This document shows positions 1 through 11,962 of a stretch of 64,000 nt of DNA, in pieces. Under the pieces are notes generated by a model, which was not told the DNA's origin, ran no database searches, and saw only the letters and a list, made by a program, of their open reading frames with translations. Numbering within the stretch: position 1 is the stretch's first letter; every line of letters starts with the position of its first letter. The translations under genes were made by a program, and so were the position numbers. The stretch comes from Cryphonectria parasitica EP155 (lineage: Eukaryota > Ascomycota > Sordariomycetes > Diaporthales > Cryphonectriaceae), in assembly GCF_011745365.1 (NCBI RefSeq), contig NW_024468915.1:3078653-3142652 (forward strand), read 5' to 3'.

Positions 1-751
1 GCTTGCGCTGCCTCAGAGCCTCTTCATTATGCAGCTTGATCCGTATAGACCTCCTGGACGGACTGATCTCCTCCTCCGGCGGTGGTGATGGCTTTGATGC
101 TCGTGAGCTCCGACGCCCTGATCCCTTGCTGCTCCGGGCACTCCTGTCGAGCTCCGACTCCGACTCGCTGGACACACCCGAGGAGGACGAGCCAGACGAA
201 ATGACAGGATGCGCCGTCATGGCGGTGCTGCGGCCGGTATCAAGAGTCTTCTCGCCTCGTGCTGCGCCGCCATCTCGCTTCTCGTCTGCGGCTGCGCTGC
301 CGAAGTCTTTTTGATTTGCGCCGAAGAGTCTCCTCAGCGGCGCAAGGTTGCCCTCGTCGTCGTAGAAATAAGCGATTAGGTAGAAACCTGGCGCGGCAAG
401 CGTGGAGAGCACCCAGCGGACCGAGTTCAGGATAGCGCTGACAATTCGTTTGGGGATCAAGTGCCATGCAGACTGTCTTGCACCCATATCCTTGGGTTCG
501 GCGTGCTGGAGGAGGGGTGTGTGTTCGTCCGGAATTGCGCCGCTCCGCTCGGGGTCGTGGCTGCGTGCCTGGTAATACTGGTACGATTCGGAGGCGTGCG
601 GGTCCTCCTGGTGCAAGTCTCCTTCGTGAGAGGTGGGCTGCTCCTCATGGGAGGTTACGGCGATGCCCACCGACGCGAGGGAGTTGGATCGAGAGGAGGC
701 GGGAGCGGGGGCGGGGGACACGCGGGCGGAGACAAAGTTGAGGGAGTTCAT
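1..751 (-). CDS. nem1: Nem1-type nuclear-envelope phosphatase, N-terminal part (3' end outside window)
   Basis: The reading frame opens at ATG 751 and stays open to the left edge (about 250 codons), so only the N-terminal half is present. The protein starts MNSLNFVSARVSPAP, has a low-complexity Ser/Glu-rich segment, one hydrophobic stretch at about residues 103-130 (RIVSAILNSVRWVLSTLAAP region), an acidic YFYDDEGNLAP stretch, then a Ser/Arg-rich linker. This layout and the opening residues match fungal Nem1, the catalytic subunit of the Nem1-Spo7 phosphatase that sits in the ER/nuclear envelope and activates the phosphatidate phosphatase Pah1. The DxDxT FCP1-like catalytic domain would lie beyond base 1 and is not seen, so the assignment rests on the N-terminus only. 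The gene is head-to-head with ATG2. Confidence 0.62.
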   Translation of the reverse strand, partial: MNSLNFVSARVSPAPAPASSRSNSLASVGIAVTSHEEQPTSHEGDLHQEDPHASESYQYYQARSHDPERSGAIPDEHTPLLQHAEPKDMGARQSAWHLIPKRIVSAILNSVRWVLSTLAAPGFYLIAYFYDDEGNLAPLRRLFGANQKDFGSAAADEKRDGGAARGEKTLDTGRSTAMTAHPVISSGSSSSGVSSESESELDRSARSSKGSGRRSSRASKPSPPPEEEISPSRRSIRIKLHNEEALRQRK

Positions 752-2248
752 GGTTTTGCAGAGGTTGGTCGAGCCATGAGAGATCGCCCTGGGAATAGCT
801 GGGTCGTGGAAAGGGTGAGGGCGGATCGCGGGAGGAGGGAAGGGAAAGGAGAGGAAGAGGACGAGGAGACGACTAGCCGACCAATCGCAAGACAAGACGC
901 GCTGAAAAGACGGGCGCTGATGATAAGAAGATATGAAACGGTATGGTAAACACAGTCGACCCGAGGAGACGAGCTGGTTGAGTGCAGCGCTGGACCGCGA
1001 CTGCTGATGGCCTGGAGACGAAGTTGAGAATTACGAAGTCTATAAGGCGGATGTGAGAATGAATGGACGATGGATGATGGCCATGGAATCATATGGTCTT
1101 AGCTCGGCCGCTCGGCTTGACTAGGGCGCCAACACTTCCAACACACCCCACGGCACTCTCCAGCTAGGCCCTTCAGCAGGTACCGTGTGGCAGGGGGTTA
1201 TGGCATGGCCTAGAGCCTAAAGTGTGGCATGGGGACCGGGGGAGTTTCCCCCTCTGAGCGGGACGTGCTGGAGTGCTGGGTGGGCTCATAGGCCTAGGCC
1301 TGACAGCCTGTGGACTGTGAGACCTCGGCTGGGAGAATCTCAGCAGTGTCTTTGCATGGCCCATCATCTAAAGACTCTTACTGTCGACTTTTGCTTTCCT
1401 TCCTTTCCCGTATTATGACTTTTCGAGCTTCAATCCTTCAAATGAATCCCTTGCATGCCACAGGAAGATGTCATTCTGTCAGAACACAGCTTTGAAAAGA
1501 CAAGTAAAGGCATCTTTGGCTCATGACACTCTCTTGCTGGCTATAATTCATGACAGGCCATGGTAGGTAACATCGACCTGACCTTGACGGCTGACCCCCC
1601 ATGTACTATGGTAGGTGGCGCCGTGTGACACCTCGCGCCTCTGTACAGGGGGTATTACAGAGACTCCATACGTGACCCCACACCTGCCACGCCCGCCCGC
1701 GCCCGCAGTTGATCAAGCATCAAGTAAGTGCCTTATCATTTATCAGTAGTCGTACAGTATGTACTTGGATGGGCATATGATCTATGACCCCTACTGTGCT
1801 CTTTACATATCTCTTGAGGAACCTTTGGAGTCTCGAGAGTCCTCTCCTCCGCACACAAAACCCTACCAGCCTGAGCAGACCTTGTTGTGCTCTCTGCTTT
1901 TACTATTTTACCCTTACCTGCTTATCCTAGGAAATAAAGCTTGGATCCTCGTTCAACATCAACTCGGTCGGGTCCTCTCGAGGCAGACATGCTGCACCCC
2001 TCTTTGACAGGTTGAACCACCTCCTCCTTCGACCACCTCACCCCCGACTTCTGCTTGTCCCTTCGCCTGCGAGTCCGTCAACCTCGACTGCTTCCCTATG
2101 ACAGGTCCCTACTGAGGTATGGTCCAACACACTCCGTCGACATGAAATACCGTGCAAACTACTTCCACTGCTCCCATCTCGACGGCGTCCCCGACCTCAC
2201 CCCGACCCGCCCGTCTCCTGCTGCCCACACGGCAGATATCCTTTCAAC
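752..2248. other. NEM1-ATG2 divergent intergenic region
   Basis: About 1.5 kb between two divergent start codons, so it holds both promoters and 5' leaders. No conserved coding frame was recognised. A C-rich run (gcccgcccgcgcccgc) lies near 1690. Three ATGs precede the ATG2 start at 2098, 2119 and 2142 (see the uORF entry). Confidence 0.6.
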
Positions 2249-2369
2249 ATGGCTGGCATCTTCCAGTCCTTTCGCACATCGGCCATGCCGAAGCGACTCC
2301 TCCGATATGCGATGGCCCGTTTTGATATCTTCGAGGACGATGCTCTCGATCTCGAGAATCTCGACCTAG
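2142..2369 (+). promoter_or_regulatory. Upstream ORF overlapping the ATG2 start
   Basis: An ATG at 2142 opens a 75-codon frame that ends at 2369, past the ATG2 start codon at 2249 and in a different frame. Two shorter uORFs precede it: 2098-2115 (5 codons plus stop) and 2119-2145 (8 codons plus stop). If the ATG2 transcript starts upstream of 2098, these would reduce initiation at ATG2. The transcription start is not known from sequence, so regulatory relevance is inferred. Confidence 0.35.
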
Positions 2370-5300
2370 GCTTTGGCCTCCGCAACACCCTCGAGTTTAA
2401 AGATGTGGGCCTCAAGGTAGACGTATGCCGTCCTGCTCCAGCTGCCTTGCCGCCGTTCTACACTATCTAGAAGACCTTTGCAAACACTAACGGCGTCTCT
2501 CTTTTTCTTCAGAAACTTACTAAGCAGCTCGCCCTCCCGCCTGAATATCGTATTAAGCAGGCAGCGGTATCTCGCCTTCAGGTCACTGTGCCTCTCGACC
2601 TCTACTCCAGCTCCATCGAGCTGACTGCCGTCGGCGTCCGTATCTGCCTCGAGATCTCATCTGTCGATATCCAGAAGAAACCTGCTTCTGAGAAGGAGGA
2701 ACAGAGGAAGAAGAAGAAGAAGCAAGAGGAGGAGGAGGAGGAGGAGGGGACTGCTGCTCCAGACCTGGTTCCCACAGCAGCTGATCTGGCTCAGTCATTT
2801 CTAGACACCCAGCCCGTCCAGGAGAAAAAGGCTCTGGAGGACGCGCTCGCTGCCGAAAGACACGACTTGGCTGCTTCGGTCGTCTCGAGCGAGGATGGTA
2901 GCGAGGATGACGCTACGTTTGGAACTGGCCAAGGCCTCTCTCTGCCTGTTTTCCTGACCGACTTCCTGCAGGGTGTCGCCGACCGCACCCGTATCACCAT
3001 CCGGGACGTCGCATTCCACCTTGATGTTGAGGTGCCCGTGGAGCCTAAGAGCCTCGAGACAGAACCAGTCTCTCTCCAGCTTTGCCTTGATGAGCTGCAC
3101 GTGGAGGGCCTTACGAAGCAGGTTAGGGACGACGAAAGCTCCAAGATCGTGCCCAAGGAGGGCAAGCGTCATATCCTTCTCAGCGATATACGCGCTTCCC
3201 TTGTCTCGCAGGCCGGTGCCTTCTCAAGCTTTGTAAGGTCGCCGTCTACCACATCCGCGGCATCGCAAGCTTCTGTGGCGGCGGGACTCGACTCGCCGCA
3301 GTCAGCGGCACCAGGATTAGTCCCAGATCTCCACAGCCCGCAGACCGAGGCGGAGCCTGACGATCGTGCCCACAGCCCACGGCTCTTAGATGACAGTGAG
3401 GAAGCACTCCAGATACCGTATGAGATAGAAGAATGGGGAGGCTCCGGAGATGCAGAGCAGCTGGAAGAAGAACCAGCTTCGTCTCTGTCCACGCCTAGGG
3501 CATCTATCTATCATGACTTCTCTGGCAATACTGGTCACCAGCCCGGCCTATCCCCACCTGGAGGCGACGACGTTCCTGAAGGGCCCACGGCGTCGGCAAC
3601 ACTGCAAACAGACCGTGACAATGATGTACTCGCAGGTTCAACGTCGTCTGATTCTGCAAGTGATGACTCTGGCGCCCAAGCCTCTGAGGATCTCGTTCAA
3701 TCGCATTACTTCAGTCACGAGGAGGCGGAGAGCATGTACATGAGTGCTTTCTCTTTACCAGACTCTCAGAGATTGAAGAGCGGATCTATGCCAGGTACTT
3801 GGAACTCGAACCCCGGATCGCCTGACAACTCGCCCAAGCATCATCCTCAGGACAAGCACGCACTTCCGACCCATGCCATGAGCTCTTCAGCTCAGGATGT
3901 GAGCACGTCGGGGCCTGCCGAGGAGGCTCTTCCTCCTAAACCAGGAACTCCTAGTCTGGTCCAGAAGGCTGTGGCGAGTGAAGAGCAGATCGCAGACCCG
4001 CAAAAAGGCCCGGTCGTCCCGATCGGAGTCACTCCCAGTCTTAGCGAGGAAGGTCTGACATATGAGACTGGCAGTCGAAGGTCTAAGAGCCTCATAGTAC
4101 GAGAAGTTCTGTGCATGGACTCGATCTCGGTCTATGTTCCGACGGGTCACCAGCATCTTCACGTTTCGAGTGAGGCGAGGACAGGAAATTTGGCAGAATC
4201 AGCCTTTCAGAATGTCCCAGGAGCCTTTTCCATGCATTCGTCCGTATCACAGACGCCAACTCACTTCAAAAGCCATGCACAGGCTGTGGAAGATAGTGCG
4301 AGGGACGATGCCGTCGAGGTACATGTCGCGCCTATATCAGTTCAGTTCGACGCTTCCATTGGCCTCTTACTGGCAATGGTAGCATGCAGATTACTCGAGG
4401 TCTCAAAGAGATCGCCAAAGGCTCCTGACCAAGCTGGGAGCCCTGCTGCGCAACAACCAGCTGTCTTCTCGATGCCTGACTTGAGATTTTTTGTGCAGAA
4501 GATTTCCGTGTCTTTCATGGACAAGATATCCGGCCTTGCGGACACAGGAGCAGCAAAACAAGGTCCAGGCACAGATTCTAGCTCGGAGACGCTGCTGAGA
4601 GCTGAATTTGGGGATCTGCGGGCCATCATGTCCGAGTCTCCTTCTTCAAAGGAAGCTGGCCTCACTCTGGGAGACTTCCACTTCGGCTACCCTGATAGTG
4701 ATATCCTCAGCTTCGACCGAGACGCGCAGATGTACATGTCTACGAGGGACAAATTTCCCGATCCTGGGGTCGATATCTCAGTGAAGATGACGACAAACGC
4801 AGAGGGCAGCCGAGGGATCGTCAATACTCTCCCACTTCGAGTTCACATCGATCTCCAGCGCCTAGACGAGACGCTGAACTGGTTCGGTGGCCTGAGCAGC
4901 GTTTTGCAGATGGGTGCCTCGATGACCTCGAGTGGTCCACGCCCACAGAGAAAGCCCACGATCAAGCCCAGCAAGCCGAGGGGAGTACGTTTCGACATCC
5001 CGTCGCAGCCGGAGAGTGCCGACCCGGGACCTGGGGCCAAATGGGACGTCCGAATTGGTGGTCTGAGCTTTGACCTGGTGGGGAGAACATGCAGCATGCT
5101 CCTTCGAGCCAGTGCTGTAAAGGCCTCCAATCGAGGCACTGCACTCCGTGTTCATATCAGCAAGATTCACGCATCGGGACCCCACAACAAGAAATCCTCC
5201 GGTGAACCGCGGGTCAACATTACTGTGACGGGTTCTACCCTCGAGTTTCTGACATCACCGCGCGACGAGGACTTGGATCGACTTCTTGGGCTGATCATTC

Positions 5301-8300
5301 CTTCCAAAGACCAATACGACGATGGAGATGATGAGATTATGGTGGACACTCTGCTACGACAACGACGAAAAGGGTCAGTGGTGGCGCTCACCTTGGATGA
5401 CGTGCAAGTACGGGCTGGTGAGCTCCACCAGCTCGATGCTGTTTCTGCTCTCGGGGAGGAGATTGCGCGGCTTGGGGCTGTAACCAAATATCTCCCCGAG
5501 GATGATCGCCCTGGCCTGCTGACTCTGGGAGTCATCTACAATATAGAAGCTTCTGTGGATGTCGGGGGCAGGTTCGGTATGGTGAGTGCGCACATGAAAG
5601 ACCTCGAGCTGGCTCATATCACTTTCCCGTCCCTGGCCGCGTTCAGTATCGGATCCATCGAGGCCAGCAGGAACAACATCGAGGAGCTCGTCGGATCGGC
5701 CAAAGACCCTACCCAGGAACTCGCCGGGCGGTCACCCGTTCTCATGGTGCGAATGATTGGAGACCAAATGGAACCTGTCATCAGGGTCAGGATGAGGAAT
5801 CTCATCTTTGAATACCGTGTTCCGACCGTCATGGATCTTTTGGGACTGTCCTCCGAGACGACGCCGCAAGAATTCGATGCCACGTTGGCGGCTTCTGTTG
5901 CGAATCTCGGTGAGAGGGCCCACCATGCGCTAATAGGGAGTGAACTGGCACCGCGGCAGAGTCTACCGACACCTCAGTCTGAAACGACGAAGCCCACAGT
6001 CTTCAATGTGGCCTTTCGCGACTGTCTATTGGGCCTCAATCCACTGGGCTTGACATCCAAACTTGCGATTTTGCTTATCGAGACCAGCGTGGAGGCCAGT
6101 ATGCCAGCTGATGGCGATGTGTCCGTCGTGGCAAACCTGAAGAAGGCTGCGATTCTCCTGATCGACGATGTCTCGTTGCTCGACGCTCCTCCGAGACCGG
6201 GGCCGTCTCGACACCGAGGCTCAGACGCTCAAAGGCAGAAAGACATGCTATCGGCCCTGTGCTCCAAGGGTTACGTGAATATCTGCCAGATCTCTTCTGC
6301 GAGGGCCACTGTCCAGGTCACAAATGACGCAGATGGCGAGAAGCATATCGATGTCGAGCTCAGAGACGACCTGTTGGTGCTGGAGACTTGCGCAGATTCT
6401 ACCCACACCTTGATAATTTTAGCAGGCGCACTGAAACCACCGACTCCTCCGAGTAGGGAGATTAAGTTCAAGACTGAGGTGATTCCGATGCAAGACATGC
6501 TGGCTTCTGTTACAGCTGATGCTTTCGGAAGGGCGGAGGGCAATTACGACTTTGATGACGACTTCACCATGGCGCAAGAACTTGACGGAGGGGACGAGCT
6601 GTCCGAGGGTGAGCTGATCGACGTGGACCCCATGGAGATTAGGCCACAGTCTCATTTGAACGACCCGGAAGTTTCCGAAAACCTCTTCGATGCGACGTCG
6701 TCCTCTATGTTCTCGAATCAGACCACAAAACAAGGCTCAAAGACCGAAGAGCCAGAGTTTGGTATTCATTCTGAGATCGAGGTTCACGAGAACTTCTTCG
6801 CGATGGATCCACGGTCACAGGGGAAGGGCCACCGCTGGAATTCCGCCAGAAACACATACGACGAAGTACAAGAAGAAAAGATCCGCAAAAGCCCCCTCAA
6901 GGCACGCGTGCGGGATGTACACGTTATATGGAACTTATTCGACGGCTATGACTGGCAGCACACCCGGGAATCGATAACGAAAACCGTCGAGGAGGTCGAA
7001 AACCAGGCCTTCGAACGGCGGGCTCGGTCTGGGCGAAGGTCTTTGGAAGATCCAGACTTTGACGACGACGATGTTGTGGGAGATTGTCTGTTCAATTCCA
7101 TCTACGTCAGCATTCCGGCCAACCACGATCCTCGAGAGCTTGTTGGTGGCATCAACCATCAGTTAGATGATACCGAGTCGATAGCGGCGACAACGTTGAC
7201 CACGGCGACAACGCGCGCAGGTGTCGGTCAGTTCCAATCGAGAGCCAAGAAACTGCGCCTCGGCAGGAGCCGACGGCACAAGATCACATTCGAGCTGGCG
7301 GGTGTCAATGTCGATCTCGTCCAGTATCCTCCAGGCTCCGGCGAGACGGATACTTCCATCGACGTGCGTGTCCACAGTCTGGACGTCTTTGACCATGTCC
7401 CTACCTCTACCTGGAAGAAGTTTGCTACGTATAATCTGGATGCTGGCGAACGCGAGATCGATACAAGCATGGTGCATATTGAACTGCTGCTGGTCAAACC
7501 GGTGCCCGACCTGGCAGCTATTGAACATGTTCTCAAAGTCACCGTTCTCCCCTTGCGCCTGCATGTTGACCAGGACGCGCTCGATTTCATCACGCGGTTT
7601 TTCCAGTTCAAGGATGAATCGCAGGCCCCTGCGCATGCCTCCCCAAGTGACGAGGCCTTTATACAGCGTGCTGAGGTTATGGATATCCCAGTCGTGCTGG
7701 ATTTTAAGCCTAAAAGGGTGGACTACGCTGGACTACGGGGCGGGCGTTCTTCCGAGTTCATGAATTTTGTGATACTTGAGAGCGCACGTCTGACGCTGAA
7801 ACACGTGATCCTGTATGGCGTGCCGGGCTGGGAGCGTCTGGGCAACACCCTCAACGACACCTGGACGCCAAATGTGAAAGAGGAGCAACTCGCTGGCGTG
7901 CTGGCCGGCGTGGCTCCTGTGCGGCCTTTGGTGAATGTTGGGAGCGGCTTCCGCGATCTCATTGAGATCCCCATCAAGGAATACAAGAAGGACGGTCGGA
8001 TTGTACGAAGCATCGGGAAAGGCGCTGTTGCTTTTGCGCGAACAACGGGCACTGAAATTGTCAAGCTGGGAGCCAAAGTTGCTGTCGGCACGCAATACGT
8101 CCTGCAGGGTGCGGAAGGTATGTTGACTAATAATCCGGCGGAGGGCAGCAGCGCGGCCATGCGAGAGTACCAATCGGCCGTGGCGGGCTGGGAAGAAGAG
8201 GATGACGCAGAGCCAGAAGAGAAGAAGCAGATCTCTCTGTATGCAGACCAACCTACAGGGGTCATACAGGGGCTTCGACACGCATACAGCAGTCTTGCCC

Positions 8301-8598
8301 GAGACTTGAACGTCGCCAGAGATGCCATCATTGCAGTCCCGGCAGAGGTGATGGAGAGCCAGAATGCACACGGGGCGGCAAGAGCCGTGATGCGGAGAGC
8401 ACCTACAATCATCTTCCGGCCTGCCATTGGAGCTACCCGAGCTGTTGGACAGGCGCTCATGGGAGCGACCAATGCTATGGACCCAGAGAACCTCAGAAGG
8501 GTGGACGATGTAAGTGGGCGAGATCTACGAGTTGACAACACTGCGCGCACTCCTGCTGACCAGTCACATAGAAATACAAATCAGGTCCTGGAAGATGA
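2249..8598 (+). CDS. atg2: Autophagy-related lipid-transfer protein Atg2
   Basis: Three exons: 2249-2422, 2513-8509, 8572-8598, giving about 2065 residues, a normal size for Atg2. The N-terminus carries the chorein-type region ([12 protein letters not shown], then [19 protein letters not shown] across intron 1, then [10 protein letters not shown]). The C-terminal Atg2 homology block is at about residues 1826-1930 ([51 protein letters not shown]). Donor GTATGC at 2423 is chosen over 2417 because it restores the family spacing. The terminal intron (GTAAGT at 8510, CATAG ending 8571) yields the ending [11 protein letters not shown]; reading through it would extend the frame to 8728 with unrelated sequence. 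Atg2 tethers the phagophore edge to the ER and moves lipids with Atg9 and Atg18. A Lys/Glu-rich insertion lies at about residues 117-139 and a long Ser/Asp-rich linker follows. Confidence 0.93.
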
Positions 8599-9185
8599 CG
8601 ACATGCCGGAGACACTCTCGAGTGACAGACAGAGCATCATGACGAGAAATGAAGGATACGAACAGTTATTGAAGACGAGGCCGCATCATGGAAGTCGGGA
8701 CATTGCGCCAAGAGCAAGAATCCGCTGATTATTATTTCTTTCTTTTTCCTTTGTTTCTGTCCCACTGCCAAGACTGCAAGGAACCGTGCCGAAAGTACAC
8801 TTCATCAGCATCGTATTCACGCGGGCGCACACACGCGCGCATCAGCAGGGCTGCCGCTGAAACCTACAATCTACAGCGGATTGCTGATGTGGCAGGGTAG
8901 TTCGACGATGCATATTACTCTGTCTTTTCACACTCTTTTCTCGGCATTAGGGAGCGGGCAGTGCATCTAGACAAGGCGTTGGGTGTTTCAGTACTTCCGA
9001 CTTACCATACCATCTCATTGCGAGGAGTCAAAGGAACAGGATGATATATATCTTCTTCAAATGGGAATCTCTTCATCTATTTTTATTTATTTATTTTTAT
9101 GTAATTCTTGGATATTGACCTGACGGTGTGACAGGTGATTCGGCAGTGAATCCCCGTGCATGCATACGTACATGCAGAGTCCCCA
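8599..9185. other. ATG2-GT8 convergent intergenic region
   Basis: Holds the 3' ends of two convergent genes. A T/A-rich stretch (tttttatttatttatttttatg, about 9077-9100) is compatible with 3'-end formation for either gene. No coding signal seen beyond the read-through tail of ATG2. Confidence 0.5.
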
Positions 9186-10215
9186 TCAGAAACCATCGTC
9201 CTGGATGCTGCTCTTGCGTTCTGCCTCTTTTCTCTCCTTGTTGACATCGGCCCACCACCTGTGGGTCTCGTCCTTGCTGGTGCTGTTGCCGTCGGCGTCG
9301 AGCTCATCCCAAGGGTTAGGTGTCAGGATGTAGTGGATGTTCTTGACCTTGTCGTCCCTCCAGATGGGCTTGTGGACATTATCCCAGCGCAGGGTCTTGA
9401 GGGCGTTGTAGATGTAAGGCAGGGCGACCCAGCGGCCGCGGTACAGCTCGCTCAGCAGGGACTGGTCGGCAAACTCCATGGCGGCGGCGTTGTTGTCCAT
9501 GTAGTCGACAATCTGCTGAAAGATCTCGACCGAAGGGTTGACGACCTGCAAGCCTCCGTTCATGAAACCCAGGGGACCGACGGCCGGGTCGGCGCCGACG
9601 GTCTGGGCGGTGTCTGGGTCGGCGTGCTGGGAGGTGAAGGCGCAGTTCTCGGGCACCCAGTCCTTGGGGTAGTGTGGCTTCTTGAGCGGGTTGCAGACGC
9701 AGGCGTGGCCGGCGGCGAAGACGCGCTTGCTGTCGGGGCCCCCCTTGGCGGCGACAGAGGGCTCGTCCAGGTCCATGGTCATGAGCTCGTCCATGTTCTG
9801 CAGGACGAGCATGTCCGAGTCGAGCTGGACGACGCGGTCGTACTGGGTCAGGCTGAAGGGGGTGAGCTTGCTCCAGCAGTCGTAGAAGCGCGGGTCGTTG
9901 CTGTAGTCCTTGGTGGACTTGGTGGGCAGCAGGTACTTGATCTGCTGGTGCGGGATGCCCCTCGCGTCCAGGGCGGCGATGCCCTCGGCTGGGAACGAGT
10001 CCGTGTACAGGGCCACTAGGGGATAGGCGGACTTGTGCTTCTTGAGCGAGTAGTCCAGAGTAATGAGGCCAGAGAGGTAGGCCGTGTTTGTGATGAGCGT
10101 CGTCCAGACTGTAGAATGGGTGTCTTTTGTCAGCAAAGAAAGCTCATCTTGGGTGGACAAAGAAGACAAGAAACTTACCTCTGCTGGAGTCGACTGCCCT
10201 CTTGCCATCAGCCAT
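9186..10215 (-). CDS. Glycogenin-like family 8 glycosyltransferase
   Basis: Two exons on the minus strand: 10179-10215 (37 nt) and 9186-10108, separated by a 70 bp intron (GTAAGT donor, CTACAG acceptor); 319 residues. The first exon adds MADGKRAVDSSR to VWTTLITNTAYLSGLITLDYSL, the usual start of this family. A DxD metal-binding motif is in VVQLDSDMLVL, and PLGFMNGGLQVVNPS and FADQSLLSELYRGRW are conserved GT8 blocks. Relatives are annotated as glycogenin or galactinol-synthase-like; both use a UDP-sugar donor. The length lacks the long C-terminal glycogen-synthase-binding tail of true glycogenins, so the acceptor is uncertain. No signal peptide or membrane segment is visible, suggesting a cytosolic enzyme. 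Convergent with ATG2. Confidence 0.85.
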
Positions 10216-10450
10216 GACTAAGGACAAAAGAAAGGAAGAAAAAAATATGTGTGTGTGTGAGGGGGATACAAGAGAATCCAGTGAGGGGATTCAGATGAAT
10301 GGATGATGATTGATGGTGAGTACTTTTTAGTAAGTCAATAAGTGAATACTGTAGTGCTTGGATGACGTGCCAAGTACACTAGAAAGAATGAGGACTAATT
10401 ACAGGGACAAATGTTCACCACGTGCGAGGGTGATTAGATGAACTCGAAAT

Positions 10451-10486
<36 letters not shown>

Positions 10487-11962
10487 GAGGCAGAGATATA
10501 TACCTCAGACTTATCTATGTGTGCATACACAACTATATAGATATATATTTATCTCTCTATATATAATCATATCTATAGAGGTGTCATCGATTTGCTGTTT
10601 GATGTGGATTTGCAGTGGATCACCAAGACTTCTTGAATCGTGCTAAACGTGTTTTAAGTACGCGGCACATTGATTTGGCACTAAACACATGCTGTGGGCG
10701 CCGAGGTAGGCGACATGGTGCGGCAGATTTCATGAGAGCATAAAACAAAGGCGGGACCTCCCCCCTCTTCTTTTCCCCAAAAAACTCCATAACTGTATGC
10801 TTGAGGTCTGTTTTACATGCTCTATGTTGTAAAGGGGCAAGGAAAAGTAGAATTGACCTGAAGAGTACCATAGTACTATATATCAAGATAGATGAACCAG
10901 ATAAATGGAAGAATGAGAGGAGGGGGGGGGGGGGGCGGGAAGAAAAATGTCATTAGATGTCAAAGTACATACCTACTCAAGGACATAATATGAGCTGAGC
11001 TGGATCAGGGTGTTTAGATGGCTCTCTCTCTCTCTCTTCTTCAATTCCAGATCATCATGTCATGGTAAGCATAAACCTGTATGGTGTGATTCTCTGGTAT
11101 AAGCTTGTAAACACAGAACAACTTGTCTGTTCCAGACACATAAACTATTTTTGAGGATGCAACCTTCGGCTGAGGCTATCCTGTATTCAAAGACCTCCAC
11201 AACACGGTGGGTCCTCTGCGTTTTGGACTCCTCTGAGGCAGCGCTGCCAGGGTTATCTTTTGTCTTGGATCTGCAGGGTCTGTAACTCCCGCATGCAGCC
11301 CTGGTGTTTCTTGTTGTTTCTATCATGCAGTAGTGGTAGTATCCCGTACTGCCTCCATTGTAAGTACGTACCTCTCTGCTATAAAATTGCTCGCAACATC
11401 TTTTGTGGACTGGGCCGGGCCTGGTGAGAATCTCGCAGGGAACAGCCAGGCCCCTCAAGACCCCTCTCCCCCACCTCCCGACACAGTCCTTCTATGCATG
11501 TGCCTTTAGGACTGGAGAAGACAGCAATGTACTATCTCAAGGGGTATGGGTATCCAAAAGAAGTTGTAGGACTTGAGATGAAGATGAGAAAGAGAACGAG
11601 AGAAGGAGTCGGGCACACACAGGGTTCCAAGGTTCATTTCAAAGGTGAGAAAGGGTGGTGGGGTTGAGCTGGAGCTCTTATCTTATCTGGTCAGGAGTGA
11701 CTAAGCAGGGGACCACCCCCCCTGCCATCTTTTGTTTGGGTTTGGCAGTGCGTGCTGCTTTCCATCTTGGGGACATACTAATGTACAGTAGTACTATTTA
11801 CTGTACGTACTACCAAGATACCTATTGTTTACCTTCTGTGCTGTTAGTTCTTGGTCCTTGAACGAGAAAACACACCAATTCTCTGTTGGACTCATAATTT
11901 CTTTTATACCTTGGGGCCGCCCTGACACTCGTTTCCACCGTTTGAGACGGTCCATCGCCGCC
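10216..11962. other. Long intergenic region, GT8 to GPI11
   Basis: About 1.75 kb between divergent starts. It holds an AG microsatellite (10457-10484), alternating A/T-rich sequence (about 10500-10577) and a 14-base oligo-G run (10922-10935). No conserved protein frame recognised on either strand; the short frames here look like chance. Confidence 0.55.
10457..10484. repeat. (AG)n microsatellite
   Basis: Uninterrupted AG dinucleotide run of about 14 units in the GT8 upstream region. Confidence 0.95.

Noticed and set aside
461..949. Plus-strand frame opposite the NEM1 start
   Set aside because: Gly/Arg-rich shadow; the minus-strand frame has the recognisable N-terminus.
8599..8728. Extended ATG2 C-terminus
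   Set aside because: A canonical 62 bp intron gives a better family match; kept only as a finding.
9156..10019. 287-codon plus-strand frame opposite the GT8 gene
   Set aside because: Same reason: antisense shadow of a conserved glycosyltransferase, with Val/Gly/Asp-rich low-complexity sequence.
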